The notes beneath the pieces were generated by a model, which saw only the letters and a list, made by a program, of their open reading frames with translations, did no database searches and had not been told where the DNA came from. A program made the position numbers and the translations under genes. From Phycisphaerales bacterium (lineage in GTDB: Bacteria; Planctomycetota; Phycisphaerae; Phycisphaerales; UBA1924), in assembly GCA_020850415.1 (NCBI GenBank), contig JADZER010000009.1, forward strand, positions 1 to 64,000: a stretch of DNA of 64,000 nt. Direction: 5' to 3'. Of this stretch, positions 28,522 to 38,340 are shown in pieces (within the stretch, counting starts at the first letter, position 1; the number at the start of each line of letters is the position of its first letter).

Positions 28522-31407
28522 ATGTCTGGGATAACTACTGGTGTCGGCCTTTTCAGCGGCATTGACACGGCGTCGCTGATCAACCAGCTCCTCACCCTCG
28601 AGGCACGGCCCCGGACGCTGGCCCAGCAGCGGATCCTGCAGCTCCAGCAGCAGCAGTCGGCGTACCTGGACATCAACTCCAAGCTCGGCGCGCTGCGCAC
28701 TGCGGCGTCGACCTTCCGCACGCAGTTCACCTTCCAGGCGATGGGGGCGACGAGCACGGACGACACGGTGCTGACGGCCACGGCGTCGCGCTCGGCGGTG
28801 CCGGGGAGCTACTCGTTCCTGGTGGACCGCCTGGTCTCGAGCCAGCAGATGCTCAGCCGCGGGTACGCCGACAAGGATGTGACCGCGTTGGCGGCCGAGT
28901 CGTTCACCTTCGAGTCGATCGCGGGGCGGCTCGACCGGGACCTGGCGCTGGCGGATCTGAACGACGGGGAGGGCATCGAGCGGGGCAAGATCAAGATCAC
29001 GCAGGGCAGCGAGACGGTGACGGTTGACCTGTCGAAGTCGGTGACGGTGAACGATGTGATCGAGGCGATCAACGGGGCGGGGCTCGATGTGACGGCCCAT
29101 GCCAGCGGCGACCACCTTGTGCTGAGCGGCGGGACGGACTTCACCGTCGCGGACGCGTCGGGCTACAGCACGGCGACGAGCCTGGGGATCGCCGGGACCT
29201 CGACCACCGGCACGCTCACGGGCTCGGCGGTGTACGGGCTGACGGAGAACACGACGCTGCGCCAGCTGAACGACGGCAACGGGGTGTTCGTCGGGAGCGA
29301 CATCGGTCCGGACCGGCATGACTTCTCCATCACGCTGGACCGGGAGGGCGCCGACGAGCTCGTCGTGGATGTCAACATCGGGTCGGTGTACGACGCGGAG
29401 TACGAGGAGATCGAGGGCCCGGTGTCCTCGGTGGGCGGCGTGATCGACCGGATCAACGAGGCGATCGAGGCGGCGATCGCCGAGGCCAACGACAACGGCG
29501 CGACCCATGACTACACCGGCGAGGTCGTCGCGTCGATCTCTGACGGCAGGATCGTGATCACGAACAACTCGCTGCGGGACATCGACATCACGGAGAAGGA
29601 CGGCACCAGCACCACCGCCGAGCAGCTCGGCATTCTCAAGGACACCTCGGGCACGATCACCGGCGACCGCATCCTGGCCGGGCTGAACACGACGCTCCTC
29701 TCCAATGTCAACGGGGGCGGCGGGGTGTCCGGCAACGGCGACATCAGCTTCACCTCACGCGACGGCACGAACTTCGTCGTGGATGTGTCCGGCGCCGAGA
29801 CCGTCGAGGAGCTGATCTCGCTGATCAACGACGACGCCGGCAACGCGGGCAGGCTGACGGCGAGCCTCAACCCCGTCGGGCACGGGCTGCTGATCACCGA
29901 CACCACCGCGGGCGGGTCCAACCTGATCATCACCGGCGACAGCGCGGACTCGCTGGGGATCTCGACCGATGTCGCCGGGGTCGCCGAGGATTCGGTCACG
30001 GGCTCGAACCTCCAGCACCAGTACCTCTCGATGGCGACCCGGGTTGACGACCTCAACGGCGGGGCGGGGATCGGCACGGGCGAGTTCCGGATCACCGACG
30101 GGAGCAGCGTGTCGTTCACGGTCGAGATCGGCTCGGACACCGAGACCGTCTACGACCTGATCAAGGAGATCAACGCCCAGTCCGACGCTCAGAACGCCAA
30201 TGTCGTCGCCGCGATCAACGACAACGGCGACGGCATCGTGATCCGCGAGAAGGGCGGCAGCGAGCCCAACGGCGCCGCCGCGATCATCGTCGAGGACATC
30301 TCCGGCAATGTCGCCGGCAACCTCAAGATCGAGGGCGAGGCCGGCGGCGTGGACGGGGACAACTACCTCGACGGCTCGGCCGAGGTCACCGTCGAGTTCG
30401 AGGCCACCGACACCCTGCAGGACATCGCCGACAAGATCAACGACGCCGGAGCCCCGCTCCGAGCGGCGATCATCGACGACGGGACGGGGTCGAACCCCTA
30501 CCGGCTGAACTTCACGGCGGCCGAGTCGGGCGTGGCCGGGCGGTTCATCTTCGACGACGCCGGGTTCGGGCTCGACATGGACACGCTCAACGAGGGGCAG
30601 GACGCGCTGGCGTTCTTCGGCTCGACCGACCCCGCCAAAGCGGTCATGCTCACCAACTCGGAGAACACGCTCGACGGCGTGATCCCGGGCGTCACGATCG
30701 ACCTCCACTCGGCCAGCGAGGACCCGGTGACGATCAATGTCACCCGCGACAACACGGCGATCGAGTCGGCGATTGATTCGTTCATCACGGCGTACAACGC
30801 CCTGGTCGACCGCATCGGCTTTGTCACGAGGTACGACCCCGAGACCGAGACCAGGGGTCCGCTGCTCGGCGAGTCGACGCTCACCACGCTCAAGTCGGCC
30901 CTGGCCCGGACGGCCATCAGCACCCCGCTGGGCGTCGACGACGAGTTCGACCGGCTCACCGAGGTCGGCGTCAAGGTGATCGAGGGCGGCAAGCTCTCGC
31001 TCGACCGCGACAAGCTCCGCGAGGCCATGGACCGGGACTTCCAGGCCGTCGCGGACCTCTTCGCCGCCAGGGATGTCATCCCGCCGGACGCCGAGACGGA
31101 GATCGACGACGGCGTGTTCGTTCGGAACACCAGCACCGAGGAGGAGTTCGAGCGGCTGGGGATCATCTTCATGTTCGAGGAGCTGGCCGACGACTACCTC
31201 GACAGCGTCGACGGCATCCTGACCCAGAAGGACAAGACCTTCGCCGACAAGATCGAGCTCCAGGAGAAGCGGATCGAGCACTTCGACGATCTGCTGGAGA
31301 TCAAGCGTCAGCGCCTGGAGGCGCAGTTCCTGGCGATGGAGCAGGCGCTGGCCAGCCTCCAGACCCAGCAGTCGTCCCTCTCGAGCCTGCAGCAGAATCT
31401 GGGCTGA
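28522..31407 (+). CDS. fliD: Flagellar hook-associated protein 2 (filament cap), enlarged
   Basis: 961 residues. The N-terminal signature (GLFSGIDTASLINQLLTLEARP) and C-terminal region (TAYNALVDRIGF; coiled coil ending LQTQQSSLSSLQQNLG) are those of FliD, which caps the growing flagellar filament. Normal FliD is about 450-500 residues; the excess is a central series of flagellin hook IN-like repeats (LNDGEGIERGKIKIT, LNDGNGVFVGSD, LNGGAGIGTGEFRIT), at least four by eye, which should form surface-exposed domains. fliS follows. Confidence 0.92.
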   Translation: MSGITTGVGLFSGIDTASLINQLLTLEARPRTLAQQRILQLQQQQSAYLDINSKLGALRTAASTFRTQFTFQAMGATSTDDTVLTATASRSAVPGSYSFLVDRLVSSQQMLSRGYADKDVTALAAESFTFESIAGRLDRDLALADLNDGEGIERGKIKITQGSETVTVDLSKSVTVNDVIEAINGAGLDVTAHASGDHLVLSGGTDFTVADASGYSTATSLGIAGTSTTGTLTGSAVYGLTENTTLRQLNDGNGVFVGSDIGPDRHDFSITLDREGADELVVDVNIGSVYDAEYEEIEGPVSSVGGVIDRINEAIEAAIAEANDNGATHDYTGEVVASISDGRIVITNNSLRDIDITEKDGTSTTAEQLGILKDTSGTITGDRILAGLNTTLLSNVNGGGGVSGNGDISFTSRDGTNFVVDVSGAETVEELISLINDDAGNAGRLTASLNPVGHGLLITDTTAGGSNLIITGDSADSLGISTDVAGVAEDSVTGSNLQHQYLSMATRVDDLNGGAGIGTGEFRITDGSSVSFTVEIGSDTETVYDLIKEINAQSDAQNANVVAAINDNGDGIVIREKGGSEPNGAAAIIVEDISGNVAGNLKIEGEAGGVDGDNYLDGSAEVTVEFEATDTLQDIADKINDAGAPLRAAIIDDGTGSNPYRLNFTAAESGVAGRFIFDDAGFGLDMDTLNEGQDALAFFGSTDPAKAVMLTNSENTLDGVIPGVTIDLHSASEDPVTINVTRDNTAIESAIDSFITAYNALVDRIGFVTRYDPETETRGPLLGESTLTTLKSALARTAISTPLGVDDEFDRLTEVGVKVIEGGKLSLDRDKLREAMDRDFQAVADLFAARDVIPPDAETEIDDGVFVRNTSTEEEFERLGIIFMFEELADDYLDSVDGILTQKDKTFADKIELQEKRIEHFDDLLEIKRQRLEAQFLAMEQALASLQTQQSSLSSLQQNLG

Positions 31408-31458
31408 GTGAGCCCGGGCTGCTCAAGCACCCCCCTCGCACCGCCGATAGGGCCTGCG

Positions 31459-31920
31459 ATGACCACCACAACCACCCCAGAAGCCAACGCCTACCTCCGC
31501 ACCCAGGTGATGACCGCCTCGCCCGAGCAGCTCCGGCTCATGCTGCTGGACGGGGCGCTGCGGTTCGCCAACCAGGCGGCCGAGGGTCTGGCCAAGAAGG
31601 ACTACGAGGCCGCGTACACGGGGATCACCCAGGCCCGGGCGATCGTGCTCGAGCTGGCGACCTCGATCCGCGTCGATGTGGACCGCGAGCTGGCCGAACG
31701 GGTCCAGTCGGTGTACATGTACCTCTACCGCGAGATGGTGGACGCGAGCCTGACCCGCAACCTCGATCGCCTGGTGAAGGCGATCGAGCTGCTCCAGTAC
31801 GAGCGTGAGACCTGGGCCCTGCTGATGGAGAAGGTCGCGACCGAGCGGGCCGGGACCAAGGCCGCCGGGAGGCCCGCACCCACCGGCGACGAGCCGATGC
31901 GGTTCAGCGCCCAGGCCTGA
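31459..31920 (+). CDS. fliS: Flagellar secretion chaperone
   Basis: 153 residues, four-helix export chaperone that binds flagellin C-termini. Signatures: NAYLRTQVMTASPEQLRLMLLDGALRF at the N-terminus and YLYREMVDASLTRNLDRLVKAIELL in the middle. It follows fliD by 51 bases, as in most flagellar operons, and is followed by a terminator. Confidence 0.92.
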   Translation: MTTTTTPEANAYLRTQVMTASPEQLRLMLLDGALRFANQAAEGLAKKDYEAAYTGITQARAIVLELATSIRVDVDRELAERVQSVYMYLYREMVDASLTRNLDRLVKAIELLQYERETWALLMEKVATERAGTKAAGRPAPTGDEPMRFSAQA

Positions 31921-31962
31921 TCGAACGGCCTATCGCAGGGCGTGATCTCGAGACGATCGACC

Positions 31963-31990
31963 AGCCCCGGGCCCGAGCTCGGGGCTTTGC
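31963..31990 (+). terminator. Likely intrinsic terminator of fliD-fliS
   Basis: AGCCCCG (31963-31969) pairs with CGGGGCT (31980-31986), extended inward by GC pairs; the T-run is short (TTGCATT). Confidence 0.6.
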
Positions 31991-32036
31991 ATTGCCGGCG
32001 GCCCGGCGGGCGCGCCCCCGGGGCCCCTCGACACGC

Positions 32037-33212
32037 TCAGACCACGGCGCACTGGGCGGCGAGGTTCTCGAAGATCATCGCGAGCGCGACATTCGACTCG
32101 AGCTGACGCTCGGCGTCCTCGACCATGGCGATGCACTCGGCGGCCCGCTCGGCGTCGTCCAGCCGCCCCACCGCCGCGGCCCGTCGCATCTGGCGCCGGA
32201 AGGACTCGCCCAGCAGGCGGAACATCCGTTTGGCGGCGACGCGGTTGGCGACTTCCTTGCTGGCCCTGGCATCGCCGGCGACGGCCGCCGCGGCGGCCTC
32301 GTCGACCAGCTTGGCGAGCTGTGCGCCGAGCTCGATAACGGGCTCGCCGGCGAGGAGCCGATCGAGGGCGGGCTGGACCTCGGCGTGCCACGCGCCCAGG
32401 CCGCTCTCGACGATGGCCCTGAGGACGCCGGGCGAGCCGCCGGCGAAACCCATCGCCCACGCCGCATCGATCCCGCCGAAGTCGAACCCGGCCCGGCGCA
32501 TCCACGCCTGCATCGAGGCGTCGTCGAGCGGGCCGAAGGGGACGCGCTGGCACCGGCTGCGGATGGTCGGCGCCAGTTGCTCCTCGCTGGAAGTCACAAG
32601 CACCAGCACCGTGCCGGCGGGGGGCTCCTCGAGGGTCTTGAGCAGGGCGTTCTGCGCCTCCTTCCCGAGCAGGTGGGCCTCGTCGACCAGGAAGACCTTG
32701 CCCGCGAGCGAGTCGCCCGCGAGCACCCGGGTCCGGGCCGCCGGCTCGATGAGGAACTCCTCGACGACCTCCTTGGCGAGGGTGGTCTGCTTGCTGTTGC
32801 GGACCTGCTCTTTGCGGCTCACCGCGGCGAGTTCCTTGCGGAGGATGTGCAGGTCCGGGTGTGCCCCGGCGCGGAGCATGCGTTGGACACGGGACTCGGG
32901 GTCCGGCCTGCGGCGCCCGGCCAGGTCGGGCCGTGACTCGGGGTCGAGGATGACCGCGGCGAAGGCCAGGGCCGTGGTGAACTTGCCCACCCCGTCGGGG
33001 CCGTGGAAGACCCAGGCGTGGTGCAGCCGGCCGGAGGCGACGGCCGCGTCGAGGATCCCGATCGGGCGGGGCTGGCCCAGCACCTCGTCGAGGGGGATGG
33101 GGCGGGGGGCGACAGGGCCGGCCTCGGGCGGGGTGTCGGCGAGCAGAGCGCCCGCGTCCTTCCGGCGCGAGGGGGCTTTCTTGGCGGCCTTCTTGGTGGT
33201 CTTCTTCGCCAC
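32037..33212 (-). CDS. holB: DNA polymerase III delta-prime subunit
   Basis: 391 residues, clamp-loader subunit. The AAA+ core shows GPDGVGKFTT (71-80), VFLVDEAHLL and the SRC motif in TIRSRCQRV. The zinc-binding Cys cluster found in many delta-prime subunits is absent (segment DPESRPDLAGRRRPDPESR). From the GTG start the protein has a Lys/Ala-rich tail (VAKKTTKKAAKKAPSRRK) not typical of HolB. Upstream extension of the frame runs into the palindromic repeat cluster and is rejected. Confidence 0.88.
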   Translation of the reverse strand: MAKKTTKKAAKKAPSRRKDAGALLADTPPEAGPVAPRPIPLDEVLGQPRPIGILDAAVASGRLHHAWVFHGPDGVGKFTTALAFAAVILDPESRPDLAGRRRPDPESRVQRMLRAGAHPDLHILRKELAAVSRKEQVRNSKQTTLAKEVVEEFLIEPAARTRVLAGDSLAGKVFLVDEAHLLGKEAQNALLKTLEEPPAGTVLVLVTSSEEQLAPTIRSRCQRVPFGPLDDASMQAWMRRAGFDFGGIDAAWAMGFAGGSPGVLRAIVESGLGAWHAEVQPALDRLLAGEPVIELGAQLAKLVDEAAAAAVAGDARASKEVANRVAAKRMFRLLGESFRRQMRRAAAVGRLDDAERAAECIAMVEDAERQLESNVALAMIFENLAAQCAVV

Positions 33213-33286
33213 GGGGACAGAATAGACCCCACCCGGGGATGCGGCACTCCGGGGCGGGAGAGCGGGCAGCGGCCGGCTGGGGGCTT

Positions 33287-33414
33287 CACGGCTCGGAGAG
33301 CCGTGCCACCGGGGAGGTGCTTCACGGCTCGGAGAGCCGTGCCACCTTGGAGCCGTGCCACCTTGGAGCCGTGCCACCGGAGAGCCGTGCCACCGGGGAG
33401 CCGTGGCGGCGGGT
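33287..33414. repeat. Cluster of CACGGCT palindromes and 16-bp tandem units
   Basis: Two full palindromes (CACGGCTC/GAGCCGTG at 33287-33305 and 33323-33341) run into a tandem array with an exact 16-bp period, AGCCGTGCCACCNNGG, starting at 33335, 33351, 33367, 33383 and 33399. The array abuts the sthA stop codon (33414-33416). Confidence 0.92.
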
Positions 33415-34829
33415 CAGACGCTGCGGAGCTTGTTGAGGCCGTTGAGGGCGGCGGTCTTGTAGCACTCGGCGAGGGTGGGGTAGTTGAAGACGGCGTTGAC
33501 GAAGTACTCGACTGTGGCGTTGAAGGCCATGGCGCACTGGCCGATGTGGATGAGCTCGGTGGCGCCGGTGCCGATCGCGTGGACGCCGAGGATGGCGTGG
33601 CTCTCCTGGTGGATGAGCAGCTTGAGCATGCCGATGTCGTCGCCGATGAGCTGGCCGCGGGCGATCTCGCGGTATTGGGCGACGCCGCTCTCGAAGGGCA
33701 CGCCCTCCTCGGTGAGCTTCTCCTCGGTCCAGCCGATCATGCTCATCTCGGGGATGGAGTAGATGCCGTAGGGGAGGAGGCGCGAGACCTCGTGCACCGG
33801 CTGGCCGAACATGTGGCACGCCGCGGCACGCCCCTGCTCCATGCTGGTCGAGGCGAGGGCGGGGAAGCCGACGACATCGCCGGCGGCGTAGATATGGGGC
33901 ACGCCGGTCTGGAAGTGCTCGTTGACGCGGAGCCGGCCCCGGTTGTCGGCCTGGAGGCCGGCGTTCTCGAGGCGGAGCTCGGCGGTCGCCCCCTGGCGTC
34001 CGATCGCGTAGAGCAGGCACTCGGCCCGGACGGTCTTGCCGCTCTCGAGCGTCGCCTCGGCCATGCAGCCGTCGGTGGTCCTCGCCCCGGGCGGCGGCTC
34101 GCACCGGCCGATCCTGACGACCTTCTCGCCCAGCCGGAGCGTCATGCCGCCCTGGCGGAGGTGATACTGCAGCGCCTCGCCGATCTCGCCGTCGACAAAC
34201 TCGAGCACACGCGGGCGGCCCTCGATGAGCGTGACCTTCACGCCCAGCAGGCTGAGCATCGACGCGTACTCGGTGCCGATGACCCCGCCGCCGACGACGA
34301 TCACCGAGTGCGGCAGGGCGGGCAGGCCGAGGATCTCATCGGAGGTGATGACAGTCCTCTGGTCGAACTCGACGCCCTCGGGCTTGGCCGGCTCGGTGCC
34401 CGTGGCGACGAGCACGCGCTCGGCGCGGACCTGCTCGGTGCCGTAGCCGCCCTCGACGGCGACGGTGTTGGGCTCGGTGAAGTGGGCGGCGCCGTGGAGC
34501 ACCGCAACGCCGTTGGACCGCATATGGCGCTGGACGATGTCGATCTCGGCGTCGACGACGCGGTCGGCGCTGCGGACCAGCTCCTGGAAGCTGTGCTCGC
34601 GGGCCCGCCGGAAGTCGGCGAGCTGGGGCATGGCGGACTGGCGGCTGACCATCGACAGGATGGCCTCGCGGAGCGCCTTGGACGGGATGGTGCCGGTGTT
34701 GACCGCCACGCCCCCGATCACATCGCGCCGCTCGACGAGCACGACGGACTTGCCGAGCTTGGCGCCCTGGATGGCCGCCCGCTGGCCCGCCGGCCCGCTC
34801 CCGATCACGCAGAGGTCGCACTCACGCAT
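33414..34829 (-). CDS. sthA: Soluble pyridine nucleotide transhydrogenase
   Basis: 471-residue FAD flavoprotein of the disulfide oxidoreductase family, interconverting NADH and NADPH. The N-terminal FAD motif is VIGSGPAGQRAA (8-19). The redox disulfide site of lipoamide dehydrogenases is replaced by NTGTIPSK (44-51), the SthA signature. Second nucleotide motif: VVGGGVIGTEYA; FAD motif: IYAAGDVVG. Its stop codon touches the 16-bp repeat array. Confidence 0.93.
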   Translation of the reverse strand: MRECDLCVIGSGPAGQRAAIQGAKLGKSVVLVERRDVIGGVAVNTGTIPSKALREAILSMVSRQSAMPQLADFRRAREHSFQELVRSADRVVDAEIDIVQRHMRSNGVAVLHGAAHFTEPNTVAVEGGYGTEQVRAERVLVATGTEPAKPEGVEFDQRTVITSDEILGLPALPHSVIVVGGGVIGTEYASMLSLLGVKVTLIEGRPRVLEFVDGEIGEALQYHLRQGGMTLRLGEKVVRIGRCEPPPGARTTDGCMAEATLESGKTVRAECLLYAIGRQGATAELRLENAGLQADNRGRLRVNEHFQTGVPHIYAAGDVVGFPALASTSMEQGRAAACHMFGQPVHEVSRLLPYGIYSIPEMSMIGWTEEKLTEEGVPFESGVAQYREIARGQLIGDDIGMLKLLIHQESHAILGVHAIGTGATELIHIGQCAMAFNATVEYFVNAVFNYPTLAECYKTAALNGLNKLRSV

Positions 34830-34978
34830 CGAGGCCGTTCCTTCCGTGGCCCGCGCCGGGGCGGGGAAACAGGTGCCGCATGTCCGCTGCCATCCTACCG
34901 GCAGCCGGGTCGGGCCGGGGGGCGGCCGCGCACTGTCACCCCCCTACAATCGGCCAATTCGACCACGGAACCCAATCG

Positions 34979-37858
34979 ATGTCCAAACCAACCACCGCCC
35001 AGATCCGCCGAACATTTATCGACTACTTCGTCCAGCGCCACGAGCATCGGTTCGTCCCCTCGAGCCCGGTTATCCCCCACGCGGACCCGACGCTCCTGTT
35101 CGCCAACGCGGGCATGAACCAGTTCAAGGCGGCCTTCCTCGACCAGGTCCCCCCCGGCTCGCCGCTGGAGGGGCTCAGGCGGGCGGCCAACACCCAGAAG
35201 TGCATCCGCGCCGGCGGCAAGCACAACGACCTGGAGGATGTCGGCAAGGACACCTACCACCACACCTTTTTCGAGATGCTCGGCAACTGGTCCGTCGGCG
35301 ACTACTTCAAGGCCGAGGCGATCGAGTGGGCGTGGGACCTGCTGACCCGCGTCTACCAGCTCCCGGGCGACAGGCTCTACGCTACCTACTTCGGGGGCGA
35401 CAAGGCGCAAGGCCTGCCGCCGGACACCGAGGCCCGCGACCTCTGGCTGCGGTTCCTCCCCACCCAGCGGGTGCTCCCGGGGAGCATGAAGGACAACTTC
35501 TGGGAGATGGGCGACACCGGGCCCTGCGGCCCGTGCAGCGAGATCCACTTCGACCGCATCGGCGACCGCGACGCGGCCCCGATCGTCAACCAGGGCGACC
35601 CGGATGTGATCGAGATCTGGAACCTGGTCTTCATCCAGTTCGACCGCCAGCCCGACGGCTCGCTCAGGCCGCTGCCGGCCAAGCATGTGGACACCGGCAT
35701 GGGGCTCGAGCGCCTGGCGAGCATCATCCAGGGGGTGCGGAGCAACTACGACACCGACGCGTTCACGCCGATCTTCGCGGCGATCGAGCGGATCACCGGC
35801 GATGAGCGGGGCTACCACGGCAAGCTCGGGAAGGACGACCCGGCGAGCCACGACATGGCCTACCGCGTCATCGCCGACCACATCCGCACGCTGACCTTCG
35901 CCATCACCGACGGGGCCGTGCCGAGCAACGAGGGGCGGGGGTATGTCCTGCGCCGGATCCTGCGTCGGGCCGTGCGCTACGGGCGCCAGATGCTCAACGC
36001 GCCACCGGGCTTCTTCAGCCAGCTCGTGCCGGTCGTCGCCGAGACGATGGGGGAGGCCTTCCCCGAGCTGCGCAAGAACCCCGACCGGGTGATCGAGGTC
36101 ATCCGGGAGGAGGAGGAGAGCTTCGGTAGGACGCTGGACCGGGGGATCAAGCGGTTTGAGGACGCGGCGTCCGACGGATCGATCTCCGGCGAGGACGCCT
36201 TCCAGCTCTACGACACCTACGGCTTTCCCCTCGACCTCACCGTCCTCATGGCTGAGGAGCGCGGGCTCAAGGTCGATGTCCCGGGATTCGAGAAGTGCAT
36301 GGCCGAGCAGAAGGAGCGTTCCCGGGCCGCGGGCGGCGCCGCGGCGGCGGACGGCGTGGGCCTCGACCCCGACGCCATGGCCCGGCTCAAGCGGCTCAAT
36401 GTCCACCCGACCGACGACTCGCACAAGTTCCACGGGCGCGATATCCGCGCGACTGTCAAGGCGATCTGGTCCGGCCACAACTTCGAGGAGCACGCCACCT
36501 CCACCAGCAACATCAGCCGCAGGCTCGGCCTCATCCTCGACAAGACCAACCTCTACGCCGAGATGGGCGGCCAGGTCACCGACCACGGCCGGGCCATGGT
36601 CAGCCGCGAGCACCGCACCGGCAACCACCAGGGCGGCGGGGAGTTCAAGATCGAGGAGGTCCGCTCGTACGGCGGGTATGTCGTCCACTTCGGGCGGGTG
36701 GTCCGGGGCGAGGTCCGCGTCGGCGACGATGTGCAGCTGCACCTGGACACCCAGCGCCGCACGCAGGTCGCCGCGAACCACACCGCCACGCACCTGCTCA
36801 ACCTGGGCCTCCGGCGTGTGCTCGGCGAGCGCGTGGACCAGAAGGGCTCGCTGGTCGACCCCGACCGGCTGCGCTTCGACTTCTCCCACAACAAGCCGGT
36901 GGGCCCGGACGAGCTGGGCCTGGTCGAGCAGGTCGTCCTCGAGCACATCGAGCAGGACCTGCCCGTCTACGCCGACCTGGCCCCCCAGTTTGTCGCCAAG
37001 GGCATCACCGGCCTGCGGGCGGTCTTCGGCGAGGCGTACCCAGACCCGGTGCGGGTGGTTTCCATCGGCGTCCCCGTCCAGAAGCTGCTCGACAGGGCCG
37101 ACAACCCGGAGTGGATGGAGTACTCCGTCGAGTTCTGCGGCGGGACACACCTGGGCTCGACCGGCGAGGCCAAGAGCTTCGCCCTCATCCACGAGACCGG
37201 CATCGCCAAGGGCATCCGGCGCGTCGAGGCGCTGACCGGCGTCCCCGCCATCGCCGCCCACGCCGCGGCCGACGAGGCCGAGAAGCGGGTCCGGAGCGCG
37301 GGCTCGCTGTCGGGCGAGGCCCTCACGACCGAAGCGGCGGCGATCGCGGCCGAGCTCGACCAGCTCACGCTGCCCGCCGCCCGCAAGGCCGCCCTCCGCG
37401 ACCGCCTCGGCGAGTTGCAGGAGAAGGTCAAGGCCGCGGCCAAGGGGGTGGCCAAGGCCAAGGCCGCCGAAGCCCAGGACATGGCCCGGCGCATCGCCCA
37501 GGGGCACGGCGGGTCGACCGAGCCGGTGCTGATCGCCGAGCTCGACACCGGGGGCGACCGCGCGGCCCTCCAGGCGGCCCTCAAGACCATCCAGGACATG
37601 TGCCCCACCTCCGCCGTGCTGCTCGCCAGCGTCGACCGGGACGGCGAGAAGCCCTCGGTCGCCATCATCGCGGGCGTCCCCGGGCCGCTGGTCGGGCGCG
37701 GGCTCAAGGCCGGCGACTGGGTCCGCGAGGCGGCCCAGGTGCTGGGGGGCAAAGGCGGCGGCAGGCCCGAGCAGGCCCAGGGCGGCGGGCCCGAGGTCGA
37801 CAGGCTCAGCGAAGCCCTCAAGACCGCCCGCTCGTTCGCCATGCGGGCGATCACCTGA
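34979..37858 (+). CDS. alaS: Alanine--tRNA ligase
   Basis: 959 residues. Class II core at the N-terminus (RFVPSSPVIPHADPTLLF; NAGMNQFK), editing-domain zinc site HTATH (601-605) with Cys720 and His724 in CGGTHLGSTGE, and a C-terminal C-Ala domain with a coiled coil (LGELQEKVKAAAKGVAKAKA). Length is slightly above the usual 870-880, mostly in the C-terminal part. The ATG gives the canonical start. The atpZ gene begins seven bases after its stop. Confidence 0.95.
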   Translation: MSKPTTAQIRRTFIDYFVQRHEHRFVPSSPVIPHADPTLLFANAGMNQFKAAFLDQVPPGSPLEGLRRAANTQKCIRAGGKHNDLEDVGKDTYHHTFFEMLGNWSVGDYFKAEAIEWAWDLLTRVYQLPGDRLYATYFGGDKAQGLPPDTEARDLWLRFLPTQRVLPGSMKDNFWEMGDTGPCGPCSEIHFDRIGDRDAAPIVNQGDPDVIEIWNLVFIQFDRQPDGSLRPLPAKHVDTGMGLERLASIIQGVRSNYDTDAFTPIFAAIERITGDERGYHGKLGKDDPASHDMAYRVIADHIRTLTFAITDGAVPSNEGRGYVLRRILRRAVRYGRQMLNAPPGFFSQLVPVVAETMGEAFPELRKNPDRVIEVIREEEESFGRTLDRGIKRFEDAASDGSISGEDAFQLYDTYGFPLDLTVLMAEERGLKVDVPGFEKCMAEQKERSRAAGGAAAADGVGLDPDAMARLKRLNVHPTDDSHKFHGRDIRATVKAIWSGHNFEEHATSTSNISRRLGLILDKTNLYAEMGGQVTDHGRAMVSREHRTGNHQGGGEFKIEEVRSYGGYVVHFGRVVRGEVRVGDDVQLHLDTQRRTQVAANHTATHLLNLGLRRVLGERVDQKGSLVDPDRLRFDFSHNKPVGPDELGLVEQVVLEHIEQDLPVYADLAPQFVAKGITGLRAVFGEAYPDPVRVVSIGVPVQKLLDRADNPEWMEYSVEFCGGTHLGSTGEAKSFALIHETGIAKGIRRVEALTGVPAIAAHAAADEAEKRVRSAGSLSGEALTTEAAAIAAELDQLTLPAARKAALRDRLGELQEKVKAAAKGVAKAKAAEAQDMARRIAQGHGGSTEPVLIAELDTGGDRAALQAALKTIQDMCPTSAVLLASVDRDGEKPSVAIIAGVPGPLVGRGLKAGDWVREAAQVLGGKGGGRPEQAQGGGPEVDRLSEALKTARSFAMRAIT

Positions 37859-37865
37859 GGACCCC

Positions 37866-38237
37866 GTGGCCCACCCGGCAGACGATCCCGACCGCAGGCC
37901 GCCCCCCCCGCCGGGGGAGGATCCGCGCCTGGCGATCCCCGAGGTGCTGCGGCAGCGCCCGGAGGACAGGGCGCCGGACGCTCCGCCGCCGCAGCGTGAG
38001 AGCTTCGGCGATACCGCCAAGGCCTGGGGTATGGCCCTGGACCTGGTGTTCACGACGATCGGCGGGCTCGCCCTGGGCTGGGGGTTTGACTGGTGGCGGG
38101 GGACCGCCCCGTGGGGGGCGATCATCGGGCTCGGGGTGGGGTTCCTGACGGCGGCGGCCCGGCTGATCCGGTACTCGCTCAAGGCCGAGGCCAAAGAGCG
38201 CGAAGCGCGGGACCGGGCCAAGCAAGGCCGGGGCTGA
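37866..38237 (+). CDS. atpZ: AtpZ/AtpI-family membrane protein
   Basis: 123 residues from a GTG: a Pro-rich N-terminus and two transmembrane helices (LDLVFTTIGGLALGWGFDWW; GAIIGLGVGFLTAAARLI). This is the pattern of the small ATPase-associated AtpZ/AtpI family often encoded first in atp operons, implicated in ion transport or c-ring assembly. The position upstream of atpB supports the call. Confidence 0.8.
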   Translation: MAHPADDPDRRPPPPPGEDPRLAIPEVLRQRPEDRAPDAPPPQRESFGDTAKAWGMALDLVFTTIGGLALGWGFDWWRGTAPWGAIIGLGVGFLTAAARLIRYSLKAEAKEREARDRAKQGRG

Positions 38238-38252
38238 GGCTCGGCATCCCGG

Positions 38253-38283
38253 ACCCACTCACCCCCTCACCCATACACCCACC
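38253..38283. repeat. Octamer array, ACTCACCC (GGGTGAGT) family
   Basis: About three and a half units of ACTCACCC type, 15 bases after the atpZ stop. Same unit as the inverted repeats of the 55 kb cassette and the array at 13-52; no gene is enclosed. Confidence 0.75.
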
Positions 38284-38340
38284 GCCCGCGCTGGCTTGCC
38301 GGTGGGGAGCCGGCGGACTATCCTTTCGCCCTTCATCCGA

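Noticed and set aside
33213-33377. N-terminal extension of HolB into the repeat cluster
   Set aside because: The extra sequence is the repeated peptide from palindromic DNA (SPSREAPPRWHG type) and lies outside the conserved protein.
34895-38221. 1,108-residue minus-strand reading frame
   Set aside because: Shadow of alaS and atpZ with no recognisable family features.
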